A DNA stretch of 64,000 nucleotides, taken from the NCBI GenBank assembly GCA_965199805.1, contig CBDATO010000001.1, forward strand, positions 3,286,001 to 3,350,000, written 5' to 3'. Below are positions 48,475-57,554 of the stretch, piece after piece; position 1 is the first letter of the stretch; each line of letters opens with the position of its first letter. The notes beneath the pieces are model-generated. The model did not search any database. It was not told the DNA's origin and saw only the letters and a program-made list of their open reading frames with translations. Both the position numbers and the translations under genes were made by a program. This stretch comes from DATAZK01 sp965199805. GTDB lineage: Bacteria > Actinomycetota > Actinomycetes > Frankiales > Frankiaceae.

Positions 48475-50424
48475 TCAGCCGGCGTCGACCGAATGGGTTG
48501 TGCCCCGCTGGGCCGGGATCGCGCTCTCCCACGAGACGCGGTTACGGCCGTGCCGCTTGGCCGCGTACAACGCACGGTCGGCTTCGTGGATCAGCGTCTC
48601 GACGTCGTCGCCGGGGGATGACAAGGCCACCCCGATGCAGCAGCGCAGCGACACGGTCTGCCCGTCGACGGTCAACGTCTGCTGGCCGACGGCGGTGTGG
48701 ATGCGTTCGGCGAGCACCTGCAGGTCGTCACGGGTGCCGATGCACCGGCCCGCGACGAGGAACTCGTCGCCGCCGAGCCGGGCGATCACGTCGAGCTTGC
48801 GGGCCGAGGTCTGCAGCGCCTCGGCGGTGAGGCGGATGGCCTCGTCGCCGGCCTGATGCCCGTACGTGTCGTTGATCGTCTTGAGCCCGTCGAGGTCCAC
48901 GAAGAGGGCCATGACCGGGATGGCGTCGCGCTGGGAGCGATCGAGCTCGCGTTGGACGGCCTCAAGGGCGGCGCGGCGGTTGAGCAGGCCGGTGAGCTGG
49001 TCGTGCATGGCGACCTTGCGCAGTTCGACGCGCTGGCGCTCGGCGTCGCGTACCGACTCGAGCAGCCGATCGAGCGTGGTCTGCAGGGCGACGCCGGTAC
49101 GTCCGGGCAGGGGAGTGTCGAGCGAGGCGGCGGTCGGATCTTCGGCGAGGGTCACGGTGAATTTCTCGACGGCGGCGAGGGCGGCAGCCAGCTCGTCGAC
49201 GGCGACGATCGTCTGGGCCACCTCGCGGGGGCCGGTCGGCGGCACGGCCGGCACGGAGAAGTCGCCGCCGGCGAGGCGCCGGGCGGCGCGGGAGAGGCGG
49301 TGCAGCGGGCGGACGACGAAGCGGATGAGGATCAGCAGCGCGATCGCGGCGAGCAGCAGGCTGACGCTGAAGAACACGACGGACACCTGGAAGCTGCGCG
49401 TCGCGGTGGCTTCTTGTCGGCTCGCCAGTGCTCGTACGTCAGCCGCGGCTGCTGTCGCGACGGCCTGGAGCCGGGCAAGCGAAGCCGCGCCGATGACAAA
49501 AATCCGGGCCTGGTGCTGATAGTCACCGGCCAGCGGGGACTTCGCGCCGACAGCCATGCTGTCGATCGTCTGGCTGACCACCTTCTCGAAGGCCATCACG
49601 TTGGAGTCGGTCGTCAGGGCAGCCCACGCCGCGGTCGCCTCCGGCCCGAGGTGTCCGACGAGCACCTTCTGATACGCCCGGTAGGCGCCGTCCGCGGCGA
49701 TCAGGCGCCTGACGTCAGCTCCGGCGACGGTCGTCTGCATGCCGGCATTCACGGCGACCGCCCGGCCGGTGGCGGTCACCAGCAGGGCGTAAGCGGTCGG
49801 CAGCACGTTGATGCGGGCGATCAGCGTGCTGGACCCGTAATCGGAGCCGGTGACGTCGCGGCGCATCTGCTCGAGCTGGCTCGTCCAGAGCGCGTCGATG
49901 TCACTGGCGATCGCACTGTAGAAGAGGATCACCTGCTGGGAAGTGACCCGGCCGGAAATGAACGACGTCCGGCGCTTTTGTAGCTCAGCCATGTCGGCCG
50001 CCAGCTTCGGATACGCCCGCAGGACTGCGGCGGCGTCAACACGTTGCTGGGCCGTCGTCAATCGGCCGGCGAAATCGACACCGGTCAGCTTGCCGACCGT
50101 GTCCGCACTTGCTCCTCGGCGTGCGGCGTCTGCCAGCGCCACCGTCGGAATCGCCTCGTCGATCATGAGAGCGCGAGCCGCCATCAGGGAGCTGGGCGCG
50201 TCGACACTCGTGCGGGCTTCGACGGATGCCTGCCGGATGTCCCAGCTCGAGACGGCGGAGAAGCCGGTGCCGACCGCCAGGCTGATGATCGGGATGAGGA
50301 CGACCAGGGTCAGCAGCAGGGCGATGCGCGGCGACCACCGGCGGCGTCCGAACCCGGACATTCCGGGCGCATTCGGACGGCTCGATTGGCGCGGTGCCTC
50401 TCGGCGCGGCCGACGCAGACGCAT
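48475..50424 (-). CDS. Membrane GGDEF-domain protein with HAMP (diguanylate cyclase)
   Basis: A 649-residue sensor. Transmembrane helix 1 is at about 33-55 and is followed by a roughly 290-residue extracytoplasmic helical domain. Helix 2 is at about 350-372, a HAMP segment follows (RFVVRPLHRLSRAARRLAGG), then a GGDEF domain beginning VAMHDQLTGLLNRRAALEAV. The active site is RLGGDEFLVAG near residue 549; the I-site is not obvious. It synthesises c-di-GMP in response to an external signal. No EAL domain is seen. Confidence 0.9.
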   Translation of the reverse strand: MRLRRPRREAPRQSSRPNAPGMSGFGRRRWSPRIALLLTLVVLIPIISLAVGTGFSAVSSWDIRQASVEARTSVDAPSSLMAARALMIDEAIPTVALADAARRGASADTVGKLTGVDFAGRLTTAQQRVDAAAVLRAYPKLAADMAELQKRRTSFISGRVTSQQVILFYSAIASDIDALWTSQLEQMRRDVTGSDYGSSTLIARINVLPTAYALLVTATGRAVAVNAGMQTTVAGADVRRLIAADGAYRAYQKVLVGHLGPEATAAWAALTTDSNVMAFEKVVSQTIDSMAVGAKSPLAGDYQHQARIFVIGAASLARLQAVATAAAADVRALASRQEATATRSFQVSVVFFSVSLLLAAIALLILIRFVVRPLHRLSRAARRLAGGDFSVPAVPPTGPREVAQTIVAVDELAAALAAVEKFTVTLAEDPTAASLDTPLPGRTGVALQTTLDRLLESVRDAERQRVELRKVAMHDQLTGLLNRRAALEAVQRELDRSQRDAIPVMALFVDLDGLKTINDTYGHQAGDEAIRLTAEALQTSARKLDVIARLGGDEFLVAGRCIGTRDDLQVLAERIHTAVGQQTLTVDGQTVSLRCCIGVALSSPGDDVETLIHEADRALYAAKRHGRNRVSWESAIPAQRGTTHSVDAG

Positions 50425-50492
50425 GTCACCTCCGGGTGTCTTGGGAGGTGTCGGCCGATCGGGGGGCAGCCCTGAATCGCCCGAACGTGGCT

Positions 50493-51059
50493 TCAGTCGC
50501 GCAGCAGGGCATTCACGGCGTCGACGACCACCTGACGTCGGCGCTTACGGGAATGCTTGGCGATCAAGGGGCTGAATTCCGGCTGCACCGACGACCAGAG
50601 ACCCGAAATGTTCAGCACCAGGGCGAGCAGGTCTGCCGCGGCGAAGGCCGACGAGATGGTGCCCGCCTTCTGGGCGGCGGCAACGGCGCCCACCTTGTCG
50701 CGCATGCTGCTCAGGACCAGGTCGACGGGCGCTTCGTTGTGGGCGCGCTCCAACCGGTGCCAGGTGGCGATGCGCTGGATATCGGGCGCTTTCTCGTAGC
50801 CGTCGAAGAGCTGGCCGGCGTACTCCGCGAGATTATCGGTGTCGATCGGGGTCGCGCTCAGAGTGCGCTCGACGATCTCCTGGAAGACGGCGTTGAACAG
50901 CTCGTCCTTGCTCCCGAAGTAGTGGTAGATCTGCGCCTTGTTCGCCCGGGCGGCGTCCGCGATCCGGTCGACACGCGCCCCGGCGATCCCGTACGCGGCG
51001 AACTCCGCCCGGGCGGCGTCAAGCAGCCGCCTGCGGGTCGCGTCCGCGTCTCCTGGCAT
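50493..51059 (-). CDS. TetR-family regulator
   Basis: A 188-residue TetR regulator. The HTH is RLLDAARAEFAAYGIAGARV, then DRIADAARANKAQIYHYFGS (residues about 10-50), followed by a helical ligand domain with a basic C-terminal tail (HSRKRRRQVVVDAVNALL). It is divergent from an SDR gene; two CTAAC-N6-GTTA/GTTG sites lie in the 97-bp gap and are probably its operators. The likely model is repression of the SDR and itself. Confidence 0.88.
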   Translation of the reverse strand: MPGDADATRRRLLDAARAEFAAYGIAGARVDRIADAARANKAQIYHYFGSKDELFNAVFQEIVERTLSATPIDTDNLAEYAGQLFDGYEKAPDIQRIATWHRLERAHNEAPVDLVLSSMRDKVGAVAAAQKAGTISSAFAAADLLALVLNISGLWSSVQPEFSPLIAKHSRKRRRQVVVDAVNALLRD

Positions 51060-51078
51060 GTGCTCCAGGCTAGCTCAA

Positions 51079-51137
51079 CTAACCATCCAGTTGACAACGT
51101 GGGCCTCTTGGCATTTGCTAGCTAACCAGTCAGTTAG
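51079..51137. promoter_or_regulatory. Two operator-like sites between divergent TetR and SDR genes
   Basis: Site 1 (51079-51094) is CTAAC, CATCCA, GTTGA; site 2 (51122-51137) is CTAAC, CAGTCA, GTTAG. The half-sites are the same, with CA at both edges of the 6-bp centre. Centre-to-centre spacing is 43 bp, about four helical turns. This strongly suggests paired binding by the adjacent TetR protein. Confidence 0.65.
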
Positions 51138-51156
51138 TCGATCGAGAGGTCGTCCC

Positions 51157-52023
51157 ATGTCTCAGGTCTTTCTCGTCACCGGCAGCTCCCGCGGGCTCGG
51201 CCGGGCCGTCGTCGAAGCTGCTCTGGTCGCCGGCCACCGGGTGGTTGCGACCGCCCGCCGCACCAGTGACCTGGCGGACTTCCCCGAGCGCTACGGCGAT
51301 GCGGTGCGCACGGCCACGCTCGACGTCACCGACCCGGAGGCGGCCGAGCGTGCCGTGCAGCTGGCGGTGGACGCGTTCGGGCGCCTCGACGTTGTGGTCA
51401 ACAACGCCGGGTACGCCGACATCGCCGCCGTGGAGGACGTCACGCTCGACGCCTTCCGCCGCCAGATCGACACCAACCTGTTCGGCGTCGTGACCGTCAC
51501 CAAGGCGGCGCTGCCCGTGCTGCGGGCGCAGGGGAGCGGGCACATCATCCAGGTGTCGTCCGTGGGCGGGCGGTTGGCGACGCCGGGACTGTCGGCGTAT
51601 CAGGCGGCGAAGTGGGCGGTCGGCGGCTTCTCGCTGGTGCTGGCCGCGGAGGTTGCTCAGCTCGGCATCCACATCACCGTGCTCGAGCCGGGCGGCATGC
51701 GCACCGACTGGGCCGGTTCGTCCATGACCATCCCGCCGATCAGCGCGCCGTACCTGCCGACCGTCGGGGCGGTGGCCGGGATGCACAACCAGGAGGCCCT
51801 GGGCGCCGGCGACCCGGCCAGGGTGGCCGACGTCGTGCTGCAGGTGGCGGCCATGGACGAGCCGCCGACCCGGCTGCTGCTCGGGTCCGACGCCTTCACG
51901 TACGCGACCGCCGACGCCCGTCGCCAGCTCGCCGAGGACGAGCGCTGGGAAAAGCTGTCACGTTCGACGGACCACGACGAGGCGACGGCCGCTCAGCTCG
52001 ACCCGCTGGGCGCGGCCAGCTGA
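51157..52023 (+). CDS. Short-chain dehydrogenase/reductase
   Basis: A 288-residue classical SDR. It opens VFLVTGSSRGLGRAVVEAAL (Gly-x3-Gly-x-Gly), then VVVNNAGYAD, IIQVSSVGGRLATPGLSAYQ with the YQAAKWA catalytic Tyr-x3-Lys, and VLEPGGMRTDW. The ATG at 51157 has GAGAGG eight bases upstream. The C-terminal extension (about 40 residues) is longer than in minimal SDRs. It is divergent from and probably controlled by the TetR regulator; the substrate is unknown. Confidence 0.9.
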   Translation: MSQVFLVTGSSRGLGRAVVEAALVAGHRVVATARRTSDLADFPERYGDAVRTATLDVTDPEAAERAVQLAVDAFGRLDVVVNNAGYADIAAVEDVTLDAFRRQIDTNLFGVVTVTKAALPVLRAQGSGHIIQVSSVGGRLATPGLSAYQAAKWAVGGFSLVLAAEVAQLGIHITVLEPGGMRTDWAGSSMTIPPISAPYLPTVGAVAGMHNQEALGAGDPARVADVVLQVAAMDEPPTRLLLGSDAFTYATADARRQLAEDERWEKLSRSTDHDEATAAQLDPLGAAS

Positions 52024-52067
52024 GACGCGGCGGCGTGCAACCGGTCGCTCGCGGGTAACTCGGTGAG

Positions 52068-53675
52068 GTGGCTGGCCGGGCGCGTACACCCGAGAAGAAA
52101 CTGTCGCGCTACAACGAGAAGCGCGACTTCGCGAAGACGCCCGAGCCCGCCGGCGGCGCTCCGACCGATGCCGGCGCAATGCGCTTCGTGGTCCAGCGTC
52201 ACCGCGCCACCCGGCTGCACTACGACTTCCGGCTCGAGGTCGACGGGGTGCTGGTCAGCTGGGCGGTGCCGAAGGGCCCGACGCTCGACCCCGACGTGCG
52301 CCGCGGCGCGTTCCACGTCGAGGACCACCCGATCGAATACATCGGCTTCGAGGGCGTGATCCCGCGGGGTGAGTACGGCGGCGGTGACGTCATCGTCTGG
52401 GACACCGGCACCTACGAGTATTTGGCGAAAGACAAGCGAGACGCCGCCCGCTCCATTGCCGACGGCGAGATCCACATCGACATGCACGGACAGAAGCTGG
52501 CGGGCGTCTTCGTACTGGTGCGCACACGTACGGGTGCCAATGGCAAAGAGGACTGGCTGCTGCTGCACAAGCACGACGAGGCGGCCGTGCCCGGGTGGAA
52601 TCCCGAGGAGCATCCGGAGTCGGTGCTGAGCGGCCGGACGAATGACCAAGTGCAGGCCGACCCGGAGCGGCTGTGGCATTCGGACCTGCCGGCCGACGAG
52701 GCATCGGTCGCCCTGAAGAACTACATCCCGGAGGCGAGCCGGGAGGCAATCACTGAGCTGAACGGGATGAAGGGCGCCGGCACCTGGCACATCTTCGACC
52801 GAGGCCTGCGCGTCACCAACCTCGACAAGGAGCTCTTCCCGGGGCTGCGCGGCAAGCCGATCACCAAGCGCGACTTCCTGCGCTACGCCGCGCAGATCGC
52901 GCCGGTGCTCACGCCGTACCTCGCGGGCCGTGCGCTCAACCTGCACCGCTATCCGGGTGGCGTCGGCACCGAAGGCTTCTGGCACAAGGAGCTGCCCACC
53001 CACGCACCGGAGTGGCTGCCGCGCTGGAAGAACCCGGATGCCAAGGACGACGACTCACAGACGTATCTGGTCGTCGACGAGCCGGCGGCACTCATCTGGG
53101 CGGCGAACTTCGGTGCCCTCGAGTGGCACCCGTGGACATCGCTGACCAGTGCGCCCAACAAGCCGACGTACGCCCTCATCGACATCGACCCGGGGGAGAA
53201 GACGACCTGGGACGAGGTGCTCACGCTCGCCCGCCTGCACCGCACCGCGCTGGAGCATCTGCACGTGCGTGCCTTCCCGAAGGTGACGGGCAAGCGCGGC
53301 GTCCAGATCTGGATCCCGATCACGCCCGGCCCCAGCTTCACCGAAACCCGCAACTGGGTGAAGACGCTGTCCGAGTCCGTCGGCGCGGTCGTGCCCGAGC
53401 TGGTCAGCTGGGCGTGGGGCAAGTCTGACCGCAGTGGGCTGGCGCGGCTGGACTACACGCAGAACGCGATCAACCGCACGCTCGTCGCTCCCTACAGCTG
53501 CCGGCCGGCGCCGGGTGCGCCGGTGTCGATGCCGATTACGTGGGACGAGCTGGACGATCCGAAGCTGAGGCCGGACGGGTTCCGGATGGGGAACGTGGTG
53601 AAGCGGCTGCGAGATCTGGGTGATCCGTTCCGGGCGATGCTTGGTGCCGCTCAGGAGTTGCCGGACCTTGGCTGA
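52068..53675 (+). CDS. LigD-like 3'-phosphoesterase plus primase-polymerase, lacking the ligase domain
   Basis: A 535-residue two-domain protein. Residues about 35-200 are the 3'-phosphoesterase domain (HRATRLHYDFRLEVDG, AVPKGPTLDP, EDHPIEYIGFEGVIPRGEYG). Residues about 235-530 are the archaeo-eukaryotic primase-like polymerase: THAPEWLPRWKNPDA, then YALIDIDPG with the Asp-x-Asp metal pair, HVRAFPKVTGKRGVQIWIPI, and ARLDYTQNAINRT with the third Asp. The order is PE-POL with no ligase module. It may repair DNA ends with a separate ligase and Ku encoded elsewhere. The GTG 52068 start overlaps a GGTGAGG site. Confidence 0.88.
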   Translation: MAGRARTPEKKLSRYNEKRDFAKTPEPAGGAPTDAGAMRFVVQRHRATRLHYDFRLEVDGVLVSWAVPKGPTLDPDVRRGAFHVEDHPIEYIGFEGVIPRGEYGGGDVIVWDTGTYEYLAKDKRDAARSIADGEIHIDMHGQKLAGVFVLVRTRTGANGKEDWLLLHKHDEAAVPGWNPEEHPESVLSGRTNDQVQADPERLWHSDLPADEASVALKNYIPEASREAITELNGMKGAGTWHIFDRGLRVTNLDKELFPGLRGKPITKRDFLRYAAQIAPVLTPYLAGRALNLHRYPGGVGTEGFWHKELPTHAPEWLPRWKNPDAKDDDSQTYLVVDEPAALIWAANFGALEWHPWTSLTSAPNKPTYALIDIDPGEKTTWDEVLTLARLHRTALEHLHVRAFPKVTGKRGVQIWIPITPGPSFTETRNWVKTLSESVGAVVPELVSWAWGKSDRSGLARLDYTQNAINRTLVAPYSCRPAPGAPVSMPITWDELDDPKLRPDGFRMGNVVKRLRDLGDPFRAMLGAAQELPDLG

Positions 53676-53701
53676 GATGCGGCCCTGCCTCCGCGGTCCG
53701 G

Positions 53702-54628
53702 CTACGGCTGCGTCGCCTGCCGGAAACCCTCGTAACTGATCTCGAGAAGGTCTCGTGCCGGCCGCTCCACCCGGGCCGTGGGGAGCGCCATCAGCGGTTG
53801 GTTGTGACGTCCCTGCAGCCCGTGTCGAAGCATTGGCCCGTCGATCTCTTCCAGCAGATCCTCTCGAATCTCTACGACGAGGTCTGGGCGGATTCTGAGG
53901 ATCCGGCTGTCATAGGCCGCGTGGTGAATCTTGCAGAGAGCGAGTTCGTTGCGTACGGACGCGATTCCCTGCTCTTCTCTGTCGGGGACGATGTGCGCCG
54001 CGTCCAGCAGTTGCGCATGACCGAGGGCGCATACGGCACAGCGGACCTTATAAGCGCCCATGACCGTTGACCGAAACACTGGTTGGTGCAGGCGCTGGCG
54101 CGTCTCGCGGATAATGTATCGACGAAGCTGTTGTTCGACAACGCTGCCTTGCTCGATCCACTCGTTCGTGATGTTGAGATCGATGACGAACTGCTGCTGT
54201 TCCTTCTCCACCCAGACCACCCAGACGGGGGCGATGGGCTGATAGACGGCGGTGCCGACGCCGTAGAACCAGATGAGCGGCAGCTTGCCGATGGCAGCTG
54301 CCCGGAGCGCCCGATTCTCGGGGTGATCAGCGACGTTGCCGCGCCACTTGTAGCGCAACAGCCCATCGGGGCCGACCTGGTCCTCGTAAGGCCTGTCCCG
54401 TTGCTCTGGGGTGTAGACCGTCCGAATCGAGAGCGCGGCCGACAATTGAGCCGGCTTACGAATGCCGCGTTGGGCGTCCATCAACCGGAAGCTCTCACCG
54501 CGGAAGGTGAACTCTTGGATCTCCGAGGTCATCATGAATTCGGCGCCATCATTGGTGCGGACCTTGAGCCATTCGACAGCGGCCTGTCGGAGTTCGCCGT
54601 CGAAATCGGGGTCAACTGCGGTGGCCAT
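53702..54628 (-). CDS. HNH endonuclease, possibly modification-dependent restriction type
   Basis: A 308-residue nuclease. The C-terminal HNH core is CAVCALGHAQLLDAAHIVPD, then VRNELALCKIHHAAYDSRIL, with zinc-type cysteines and the catalytic histidines. The N-terminal 180 residues (MMTSEIQEFTFRGESFRLMD, then PLIWFYGVGTAVYQPIAPVW) have a beta-rich PUA/SRA-like look, as in modification-sensing HNH enzymes. This reading is tentative. It is a single gene, convergent with the LigD-like gene, and could act in defence against modified phage DNA. Confidence 0.65.
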   Translation of the reverse strand: MATAVDPDFDGELRQAAVEWLKVRTNDGAEFMMTSEIQEFTFRGESFRLMDAQRGIRKPAQLSAALSIRTVYTPEQRDRPYEDQVGPDGLLRYKWRGNVADHPENRALRAAAIGKLPLIWFYGVGTAVYQPIAPVWVVWVEKEQQQFVIDLNITNEWIEQGSVVEQQLRRYIIRETRQRLHQPVFRSTVMGAYKVRCAVCALGHAQLLDAAHIVPDREEQGIASVRNELALCKIHHAAYDSRILRIRPDLVVEIREDLLEEIDGPMLRHGLQGRHNQPLMALPTARVERPARDLLEISYEGFRQATQP

Positions 54629-54732
54629 GCGCTCCTACTTAGTTCGGCCGGTCCGTCCTGACGCTCTCGGGAAGTATCACTCGGCCATCGAGTCTCCGAG
54701 GCGGCGCAGCGAGCTGACACGCGCGGCTGCGC

Positions 54733-55698
54733 ATGGGGGACGGCCCGTTAGGTCACAGTCTGTACGTGCTGCAAGCCCGCATTGTCTGCCCGGCGTCGCT
54801 GACTCCGGAAGTGGTGAACGTTCTTCGCCGCCACTCCGGCACGACGAACGTCTGCCGCATGGACGGTGCCGTCGTCGACCCACCGGCCGACCTCGTCAGC
54901 GCCGACGTCGCCCGGGAGGCCGCCAGCGACGTACTCGCCGAGCTGCATCGAGTGGGCGTGCCCGAGCACGGATCGGTTGTCCTGACCGAGCTGGACGTCG
55001 CCGTCGGGCGGTCGATCGACGCGGCGCTGCTGGCGTCACCGCAGCTCGAGGATGACGCGCTGATCTGGGAGCAACTGGAGTCCGCAACCGGTGAGGAGAG
55101 CAGCCAGTCGTGGACCTACCTGGCGTTCCTGACCATTGCCGTCTTGATCGCCGGAGCCGGGCTGCTCACCGACAGCCCGATCCTCATCGTGGGTGCGATG
55201 GTGCTCGGCCCGGAGTTCGGGCCGCTGGCCGGGCTCGCCGTCGCCTTGAAACGCCGCAACCGGCGCCGGGCGTGGCTGTCAGCGCGGGCGCTGATGGTCG
55301 GCTTTCTCCTCGGCATCGCCGTGACGGCGGCGGGCGTGGCCATCCTGCACGCCGCGGGCCGGGTCCCGCAGGCCTATCTCGATGGGCACGAGCCGTTGAC
55401 ATCGTTCGTGTCGCACCCCGACGAGTTCAGCGTGATCGTCGCGCTGCTGGCGGGCGTCGCCGGCACCTTGTCGTTGAGCTCAGCCAAATCCACCGCGTTG
55501 GTCGGTGTATTCATCAGCGTGACCACCGTCCCTGCTGCTGCGGGAATCGCTGCGGCGTCAGTGACAGGTCGCGGCCGAGACGCCCTCGGCGCGACGGCTC
55601 AGCTCGGGATTAATCTGGCCTGCATCGTCGTGGCGGCCCTGCTGACGTTGACCGCGCTGCAGCAGCTCAACCGGCGACGCGTGGCGCCGTCCGGGTGA
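54733..55698 (+). CDS. DUF389/TIGR00341-family membrane protein
   Basis: A 321-residue membrane protein. The N-terminal 125 residues are soluble (ferredoxin-like: ARIVCPASLTPEVVNVLRRH, then VVLTELDVAVGRSIDAAL). They are followed by the DUF389 core with about six membrane helices: WTYLAFLTIAVLIAGAGLL, SPILIVGAMVLGPEFGPLAG (family signature), and further helices near 225, 245 and 300. The family is widespread and functionally obscure. ATG 54733 is a reasonable start, but later starts (LYVLQARIV) are possible. It is convergent with a SRPBCC gene. Confidence 0.8.
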   Translation: MGDGPLGHSLYVLQARIVCPASLTPEVVNVLRRHSGTTNVCRMDGAVVDPPADLVSADVAREAASDVLAELHRVGVPEHGSVVLTELDVAVGRSIDAALLASPQLEDDALIWEQLESATGEESSQSWTYLAFLTIAVLIAGAGLLTDSPILIVGAMVLGPEFGPLAGLAVALKRRNRRRAWLSARALMVGFLLGIAVTAAGVAILHAAGRVPQAYLDGHEPLTSFVSHPDEFSVIVALLAGVAGTLSLSSAKSTALVGVFISVTTVPAAAGIAAASVTGRGRDALGATAQLGINLACIVVAALLTLTALQQLNRRRVAPSG

Positions 55699-55717
55699 TC
55701 GGACGACGACACCGCGC

Positions 55718-56854
55718 TCACCGGTCGTAACCGGCGGCCCGGGCGCCGGAGAGATCGAAGTCGTAGTCAGCGCGTTCGAGCGCCCAGGCCCAGTAGTCGG
55801 CCAGATCCGTCGCCCACTCCGCGGGTACGTGGGCGTGAGTCAGGCGGACGATGCTGGTCTTGGTGGCGTCGTCGTTCGGGGCGGCATCGAGATTCACTTC
55901 CAAGGTCATCTGCGGATCCGGCGGGACCAGGATCTCGTTATTCGGCTCGATCCGGCGGCGGATCCAGGTCCAGCTCAGGAGCACATGGCGGGGCGGCCGG
56001 GCGTCCAGTCGTCGGCAGGCGATGAATCCGTTCCTCGGCACGATGTGGTTCGCGTCGCTGAAGGGGCTTTCGGCGTCCTCCCTCAGGTCGGGCGCGCTCT
56101 GGGCCGGCTCCAGCCACGCGGGCAGATCGAAGTTGGCGGCGCCGATGGTGAACTCCTCGTCGCCGGCCTGGCCCATCTGGGTGAGCCAACCGCTGGGATT
56201 CGCGAAGTACGTGAAGAGCTTGCGCGGGGTGCCGGGCATGCGGCGCTCGACCACAACCGTCGACCTGCTCCCGGACAGGTTGGCCGTGTCGTCGAGTGAG
56301 CGGTTCAGCCGGCGTACGGCGGCAATCCCGGCCTCAGCGAAGGTCGGCGTTGGATGCCGCCGCTCCGGCGCGGCGTACGCGCGCAAGCGGGCGGGCGTGG
56401 CCGGGCCGTCACTCGGCCACAGCCGGATGCGCCACACATCGCCCGGCGTCGTGGACCCTGGCCAGCCGAACCCGACGAAACCGCGGCCAGTGATCACTGC
56501 GTGGTAGCTGCCCGCTGGGACCGGCAACTGTGTTCCTTCGAGCGTCGGCGACTCGAAGTAGATGCCTTCCGCGCTGACGTCCAGATGCACGTCGAAGGCC
56601 TCTTCCCATTCGGCCAGATCGCCCGGGGCCGGGGCGTCCCACACCTCGAGGGTCAGGGCCATTTCGAAGTTGTTCTGGTGCGGCGACAATACGATGACCA
56701 GGCCATCGTGCTGAGCGATCCCGGCCCCGGCCAGAGCTTTGTCGAGCAGGTCGATCATCAGGTCCGGGTCGGTTGCGCGAGTCTCCAAGGAGAACTGGCC
56801 GTAATCGAGGGCGACCACGAATTCCTGGTGGGAGACGACAGTGGGCTCCGACAT
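55718..56854 (-). CDS. SRPBCC-domain protein with unknown N-terminal domain
   Basis: A 378-residue cytosolic protein. Residues about 1-150 are an unassigned beta-rich domain (FVVALDYGQFSLETRATDPD, then GLVIVLSPHQNNFEMALTLE). Residues about 200-350 look like a START/SRPBCC (AHSA1-type) fold, with VVERRMPGTPRKLFTYFANP and GWLTQMG at its start and RHVLLSWTWIRRRIEPNNEI later. This fold binds hydrophobic ligands or acts in stress adaptation. No operon partner is seen; it is divergent from the ASCH gene. Function is unknown. Confidence 0.6.
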   Translation of the reverse strand: MSEPTVVSHQEFVVALDYGQFSLETRATDPDLMIDLLDKALAGAGIAQHDGLVIVLSPHQNNFEMALTLEVWDAPAPGDLAEWEEAFDVHLDVSAEGIYFESPTLEGTQLPVPAGSYHAVITGRGFVGFGWPGSTTPGDVWRIRLWPSDGPATPARLRAYAAPERRHPTPTFAEAGIAAVRRLNRSLDDTANLSGSRSTVVVERRMPGTPRKLFTYFANPSGWLTQMGQAGDEEFTIGAANFDLPAWLEPAQSAPDLREDAESPFSDANHIVPRNGFIACRRLDARPPRHVLLSWTWIRRRIEPNNEILVPPDPQMTLEVNLDAAPNDDATKTSIVRLTHAHVPAEWATDLADYWAWALERADYDFDLSGARAAGYDR

Positions 56855-56916
56855 GAGCCAATTATGGGTGGCTCCCGTTACGGGTCGGAATGCCGGCAGA
56901 CGCCGCTGGCTAGCCT

Positions 56917-57207
56917 GTGCCGGTGATGTTCAGCCCGGAGCTGCGGCAGCGGGTGGCCGCCGGTGAGATCACCGTGTCAATCCGGCTCTGGAGCAGGCCC
57001 AAGGTGAAGGCCGGCGGCCGCTACCAGAGCCACGGATGCGTGATCGAGGTCGACACGGTCGAGCTGCTGCCTTTCTCGGCGGTCAGCGCGGACGACCTCG
57101 TGAGGTCCGGCGAGACCTCCCGCGAAGCCGTGCGGGAGCGGGCCGCGCACGCGGGGCCCATAGGCGATGAGACGCTGGTCTACCGGGTGGAGTTCCACGT
57201 CGTGTGA
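56917..57207 (+). CDS. ASCH/PUA-like domain small protein
   Basis: A 96-residue beta-barrel-type protein. The pattern FSPELRQRVAAGEITVSIRL, WSRPKVKAGGRYQ and VIEVDTVELLPFSAVSADDL matches small ASCH-like proteins, whose relatives bind RNA or modified nucleosides. The start may be GTG 56917 or the ATG four codons later. It is divergent from the SRPBCC gene across 62 bp and is followed tail to tail by a small hypothetical gene. Substrate and role are unknown. Confidence 0.65.
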   Translation: MPVMFSPELRQRVAAGEITVSIRLWSRPKVKAGGRYQSHGCVIEVDTVELLPFSAVSADDLVRSGETSREAVRERAAHAGPIGDETLVYRVEFHVV

Positions 57208-57211
57208 GGCG

Positions 57212-57472
57212 TCAGGCGTTCTCGACGTAGTTCACGGCGGCCGACTTGATGGCACGCCCCGCCTTGTCACGGAAGCGGGTGCCCGGGAGGAAGGGTTGCT
57301 TGGAGTTCGGCCGCCCGCGCCAGTCGAGCGGACAAACGGACTGCTGACAGAAGTACTGCCGGTGGACGGCCAGCAAGGCTCGACAGCGCGCCTCCTGCGA
57401 AGTCATCGGGGGCTGCAGCGAGAACGCGACCTGGCCGCTGCTCTTGATCACTGCCCCGAACAGCTTCGACAT
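57212..57472 (-). CDS. Small hypothetical protein
   Basis: An 86-residue protein, MSKLFGAVIKSSGQVAFSLQ at the start. It has three cysteines (ARCRALL, FCQQSVC) in the middle and a basic, helical end. The base composition and the start after a GAGCAGGTC site look coding, but no family is recognised. It ends 4 bp from the ASCH gene, tail to tail. Confidence in existence is moderate. Confidence 0.45.
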   Translation of the reverse strand: MSKLFGAVIKSSGQVAFSLQPPMTSQEARCRALLAVHRQYFCQQSVCPLDWRGRPNSKQPFLPGTRFRDKAGRAIKSAAVNYVENA

Positions 57473-57554
57473 GACCTGCTCCGCCGCATACCGGAATTCT
57501 CATCGCCGAAGTGCAGGGTAATCCTGAGTACTCAGTCTGGGTGATCGCCAGCGC

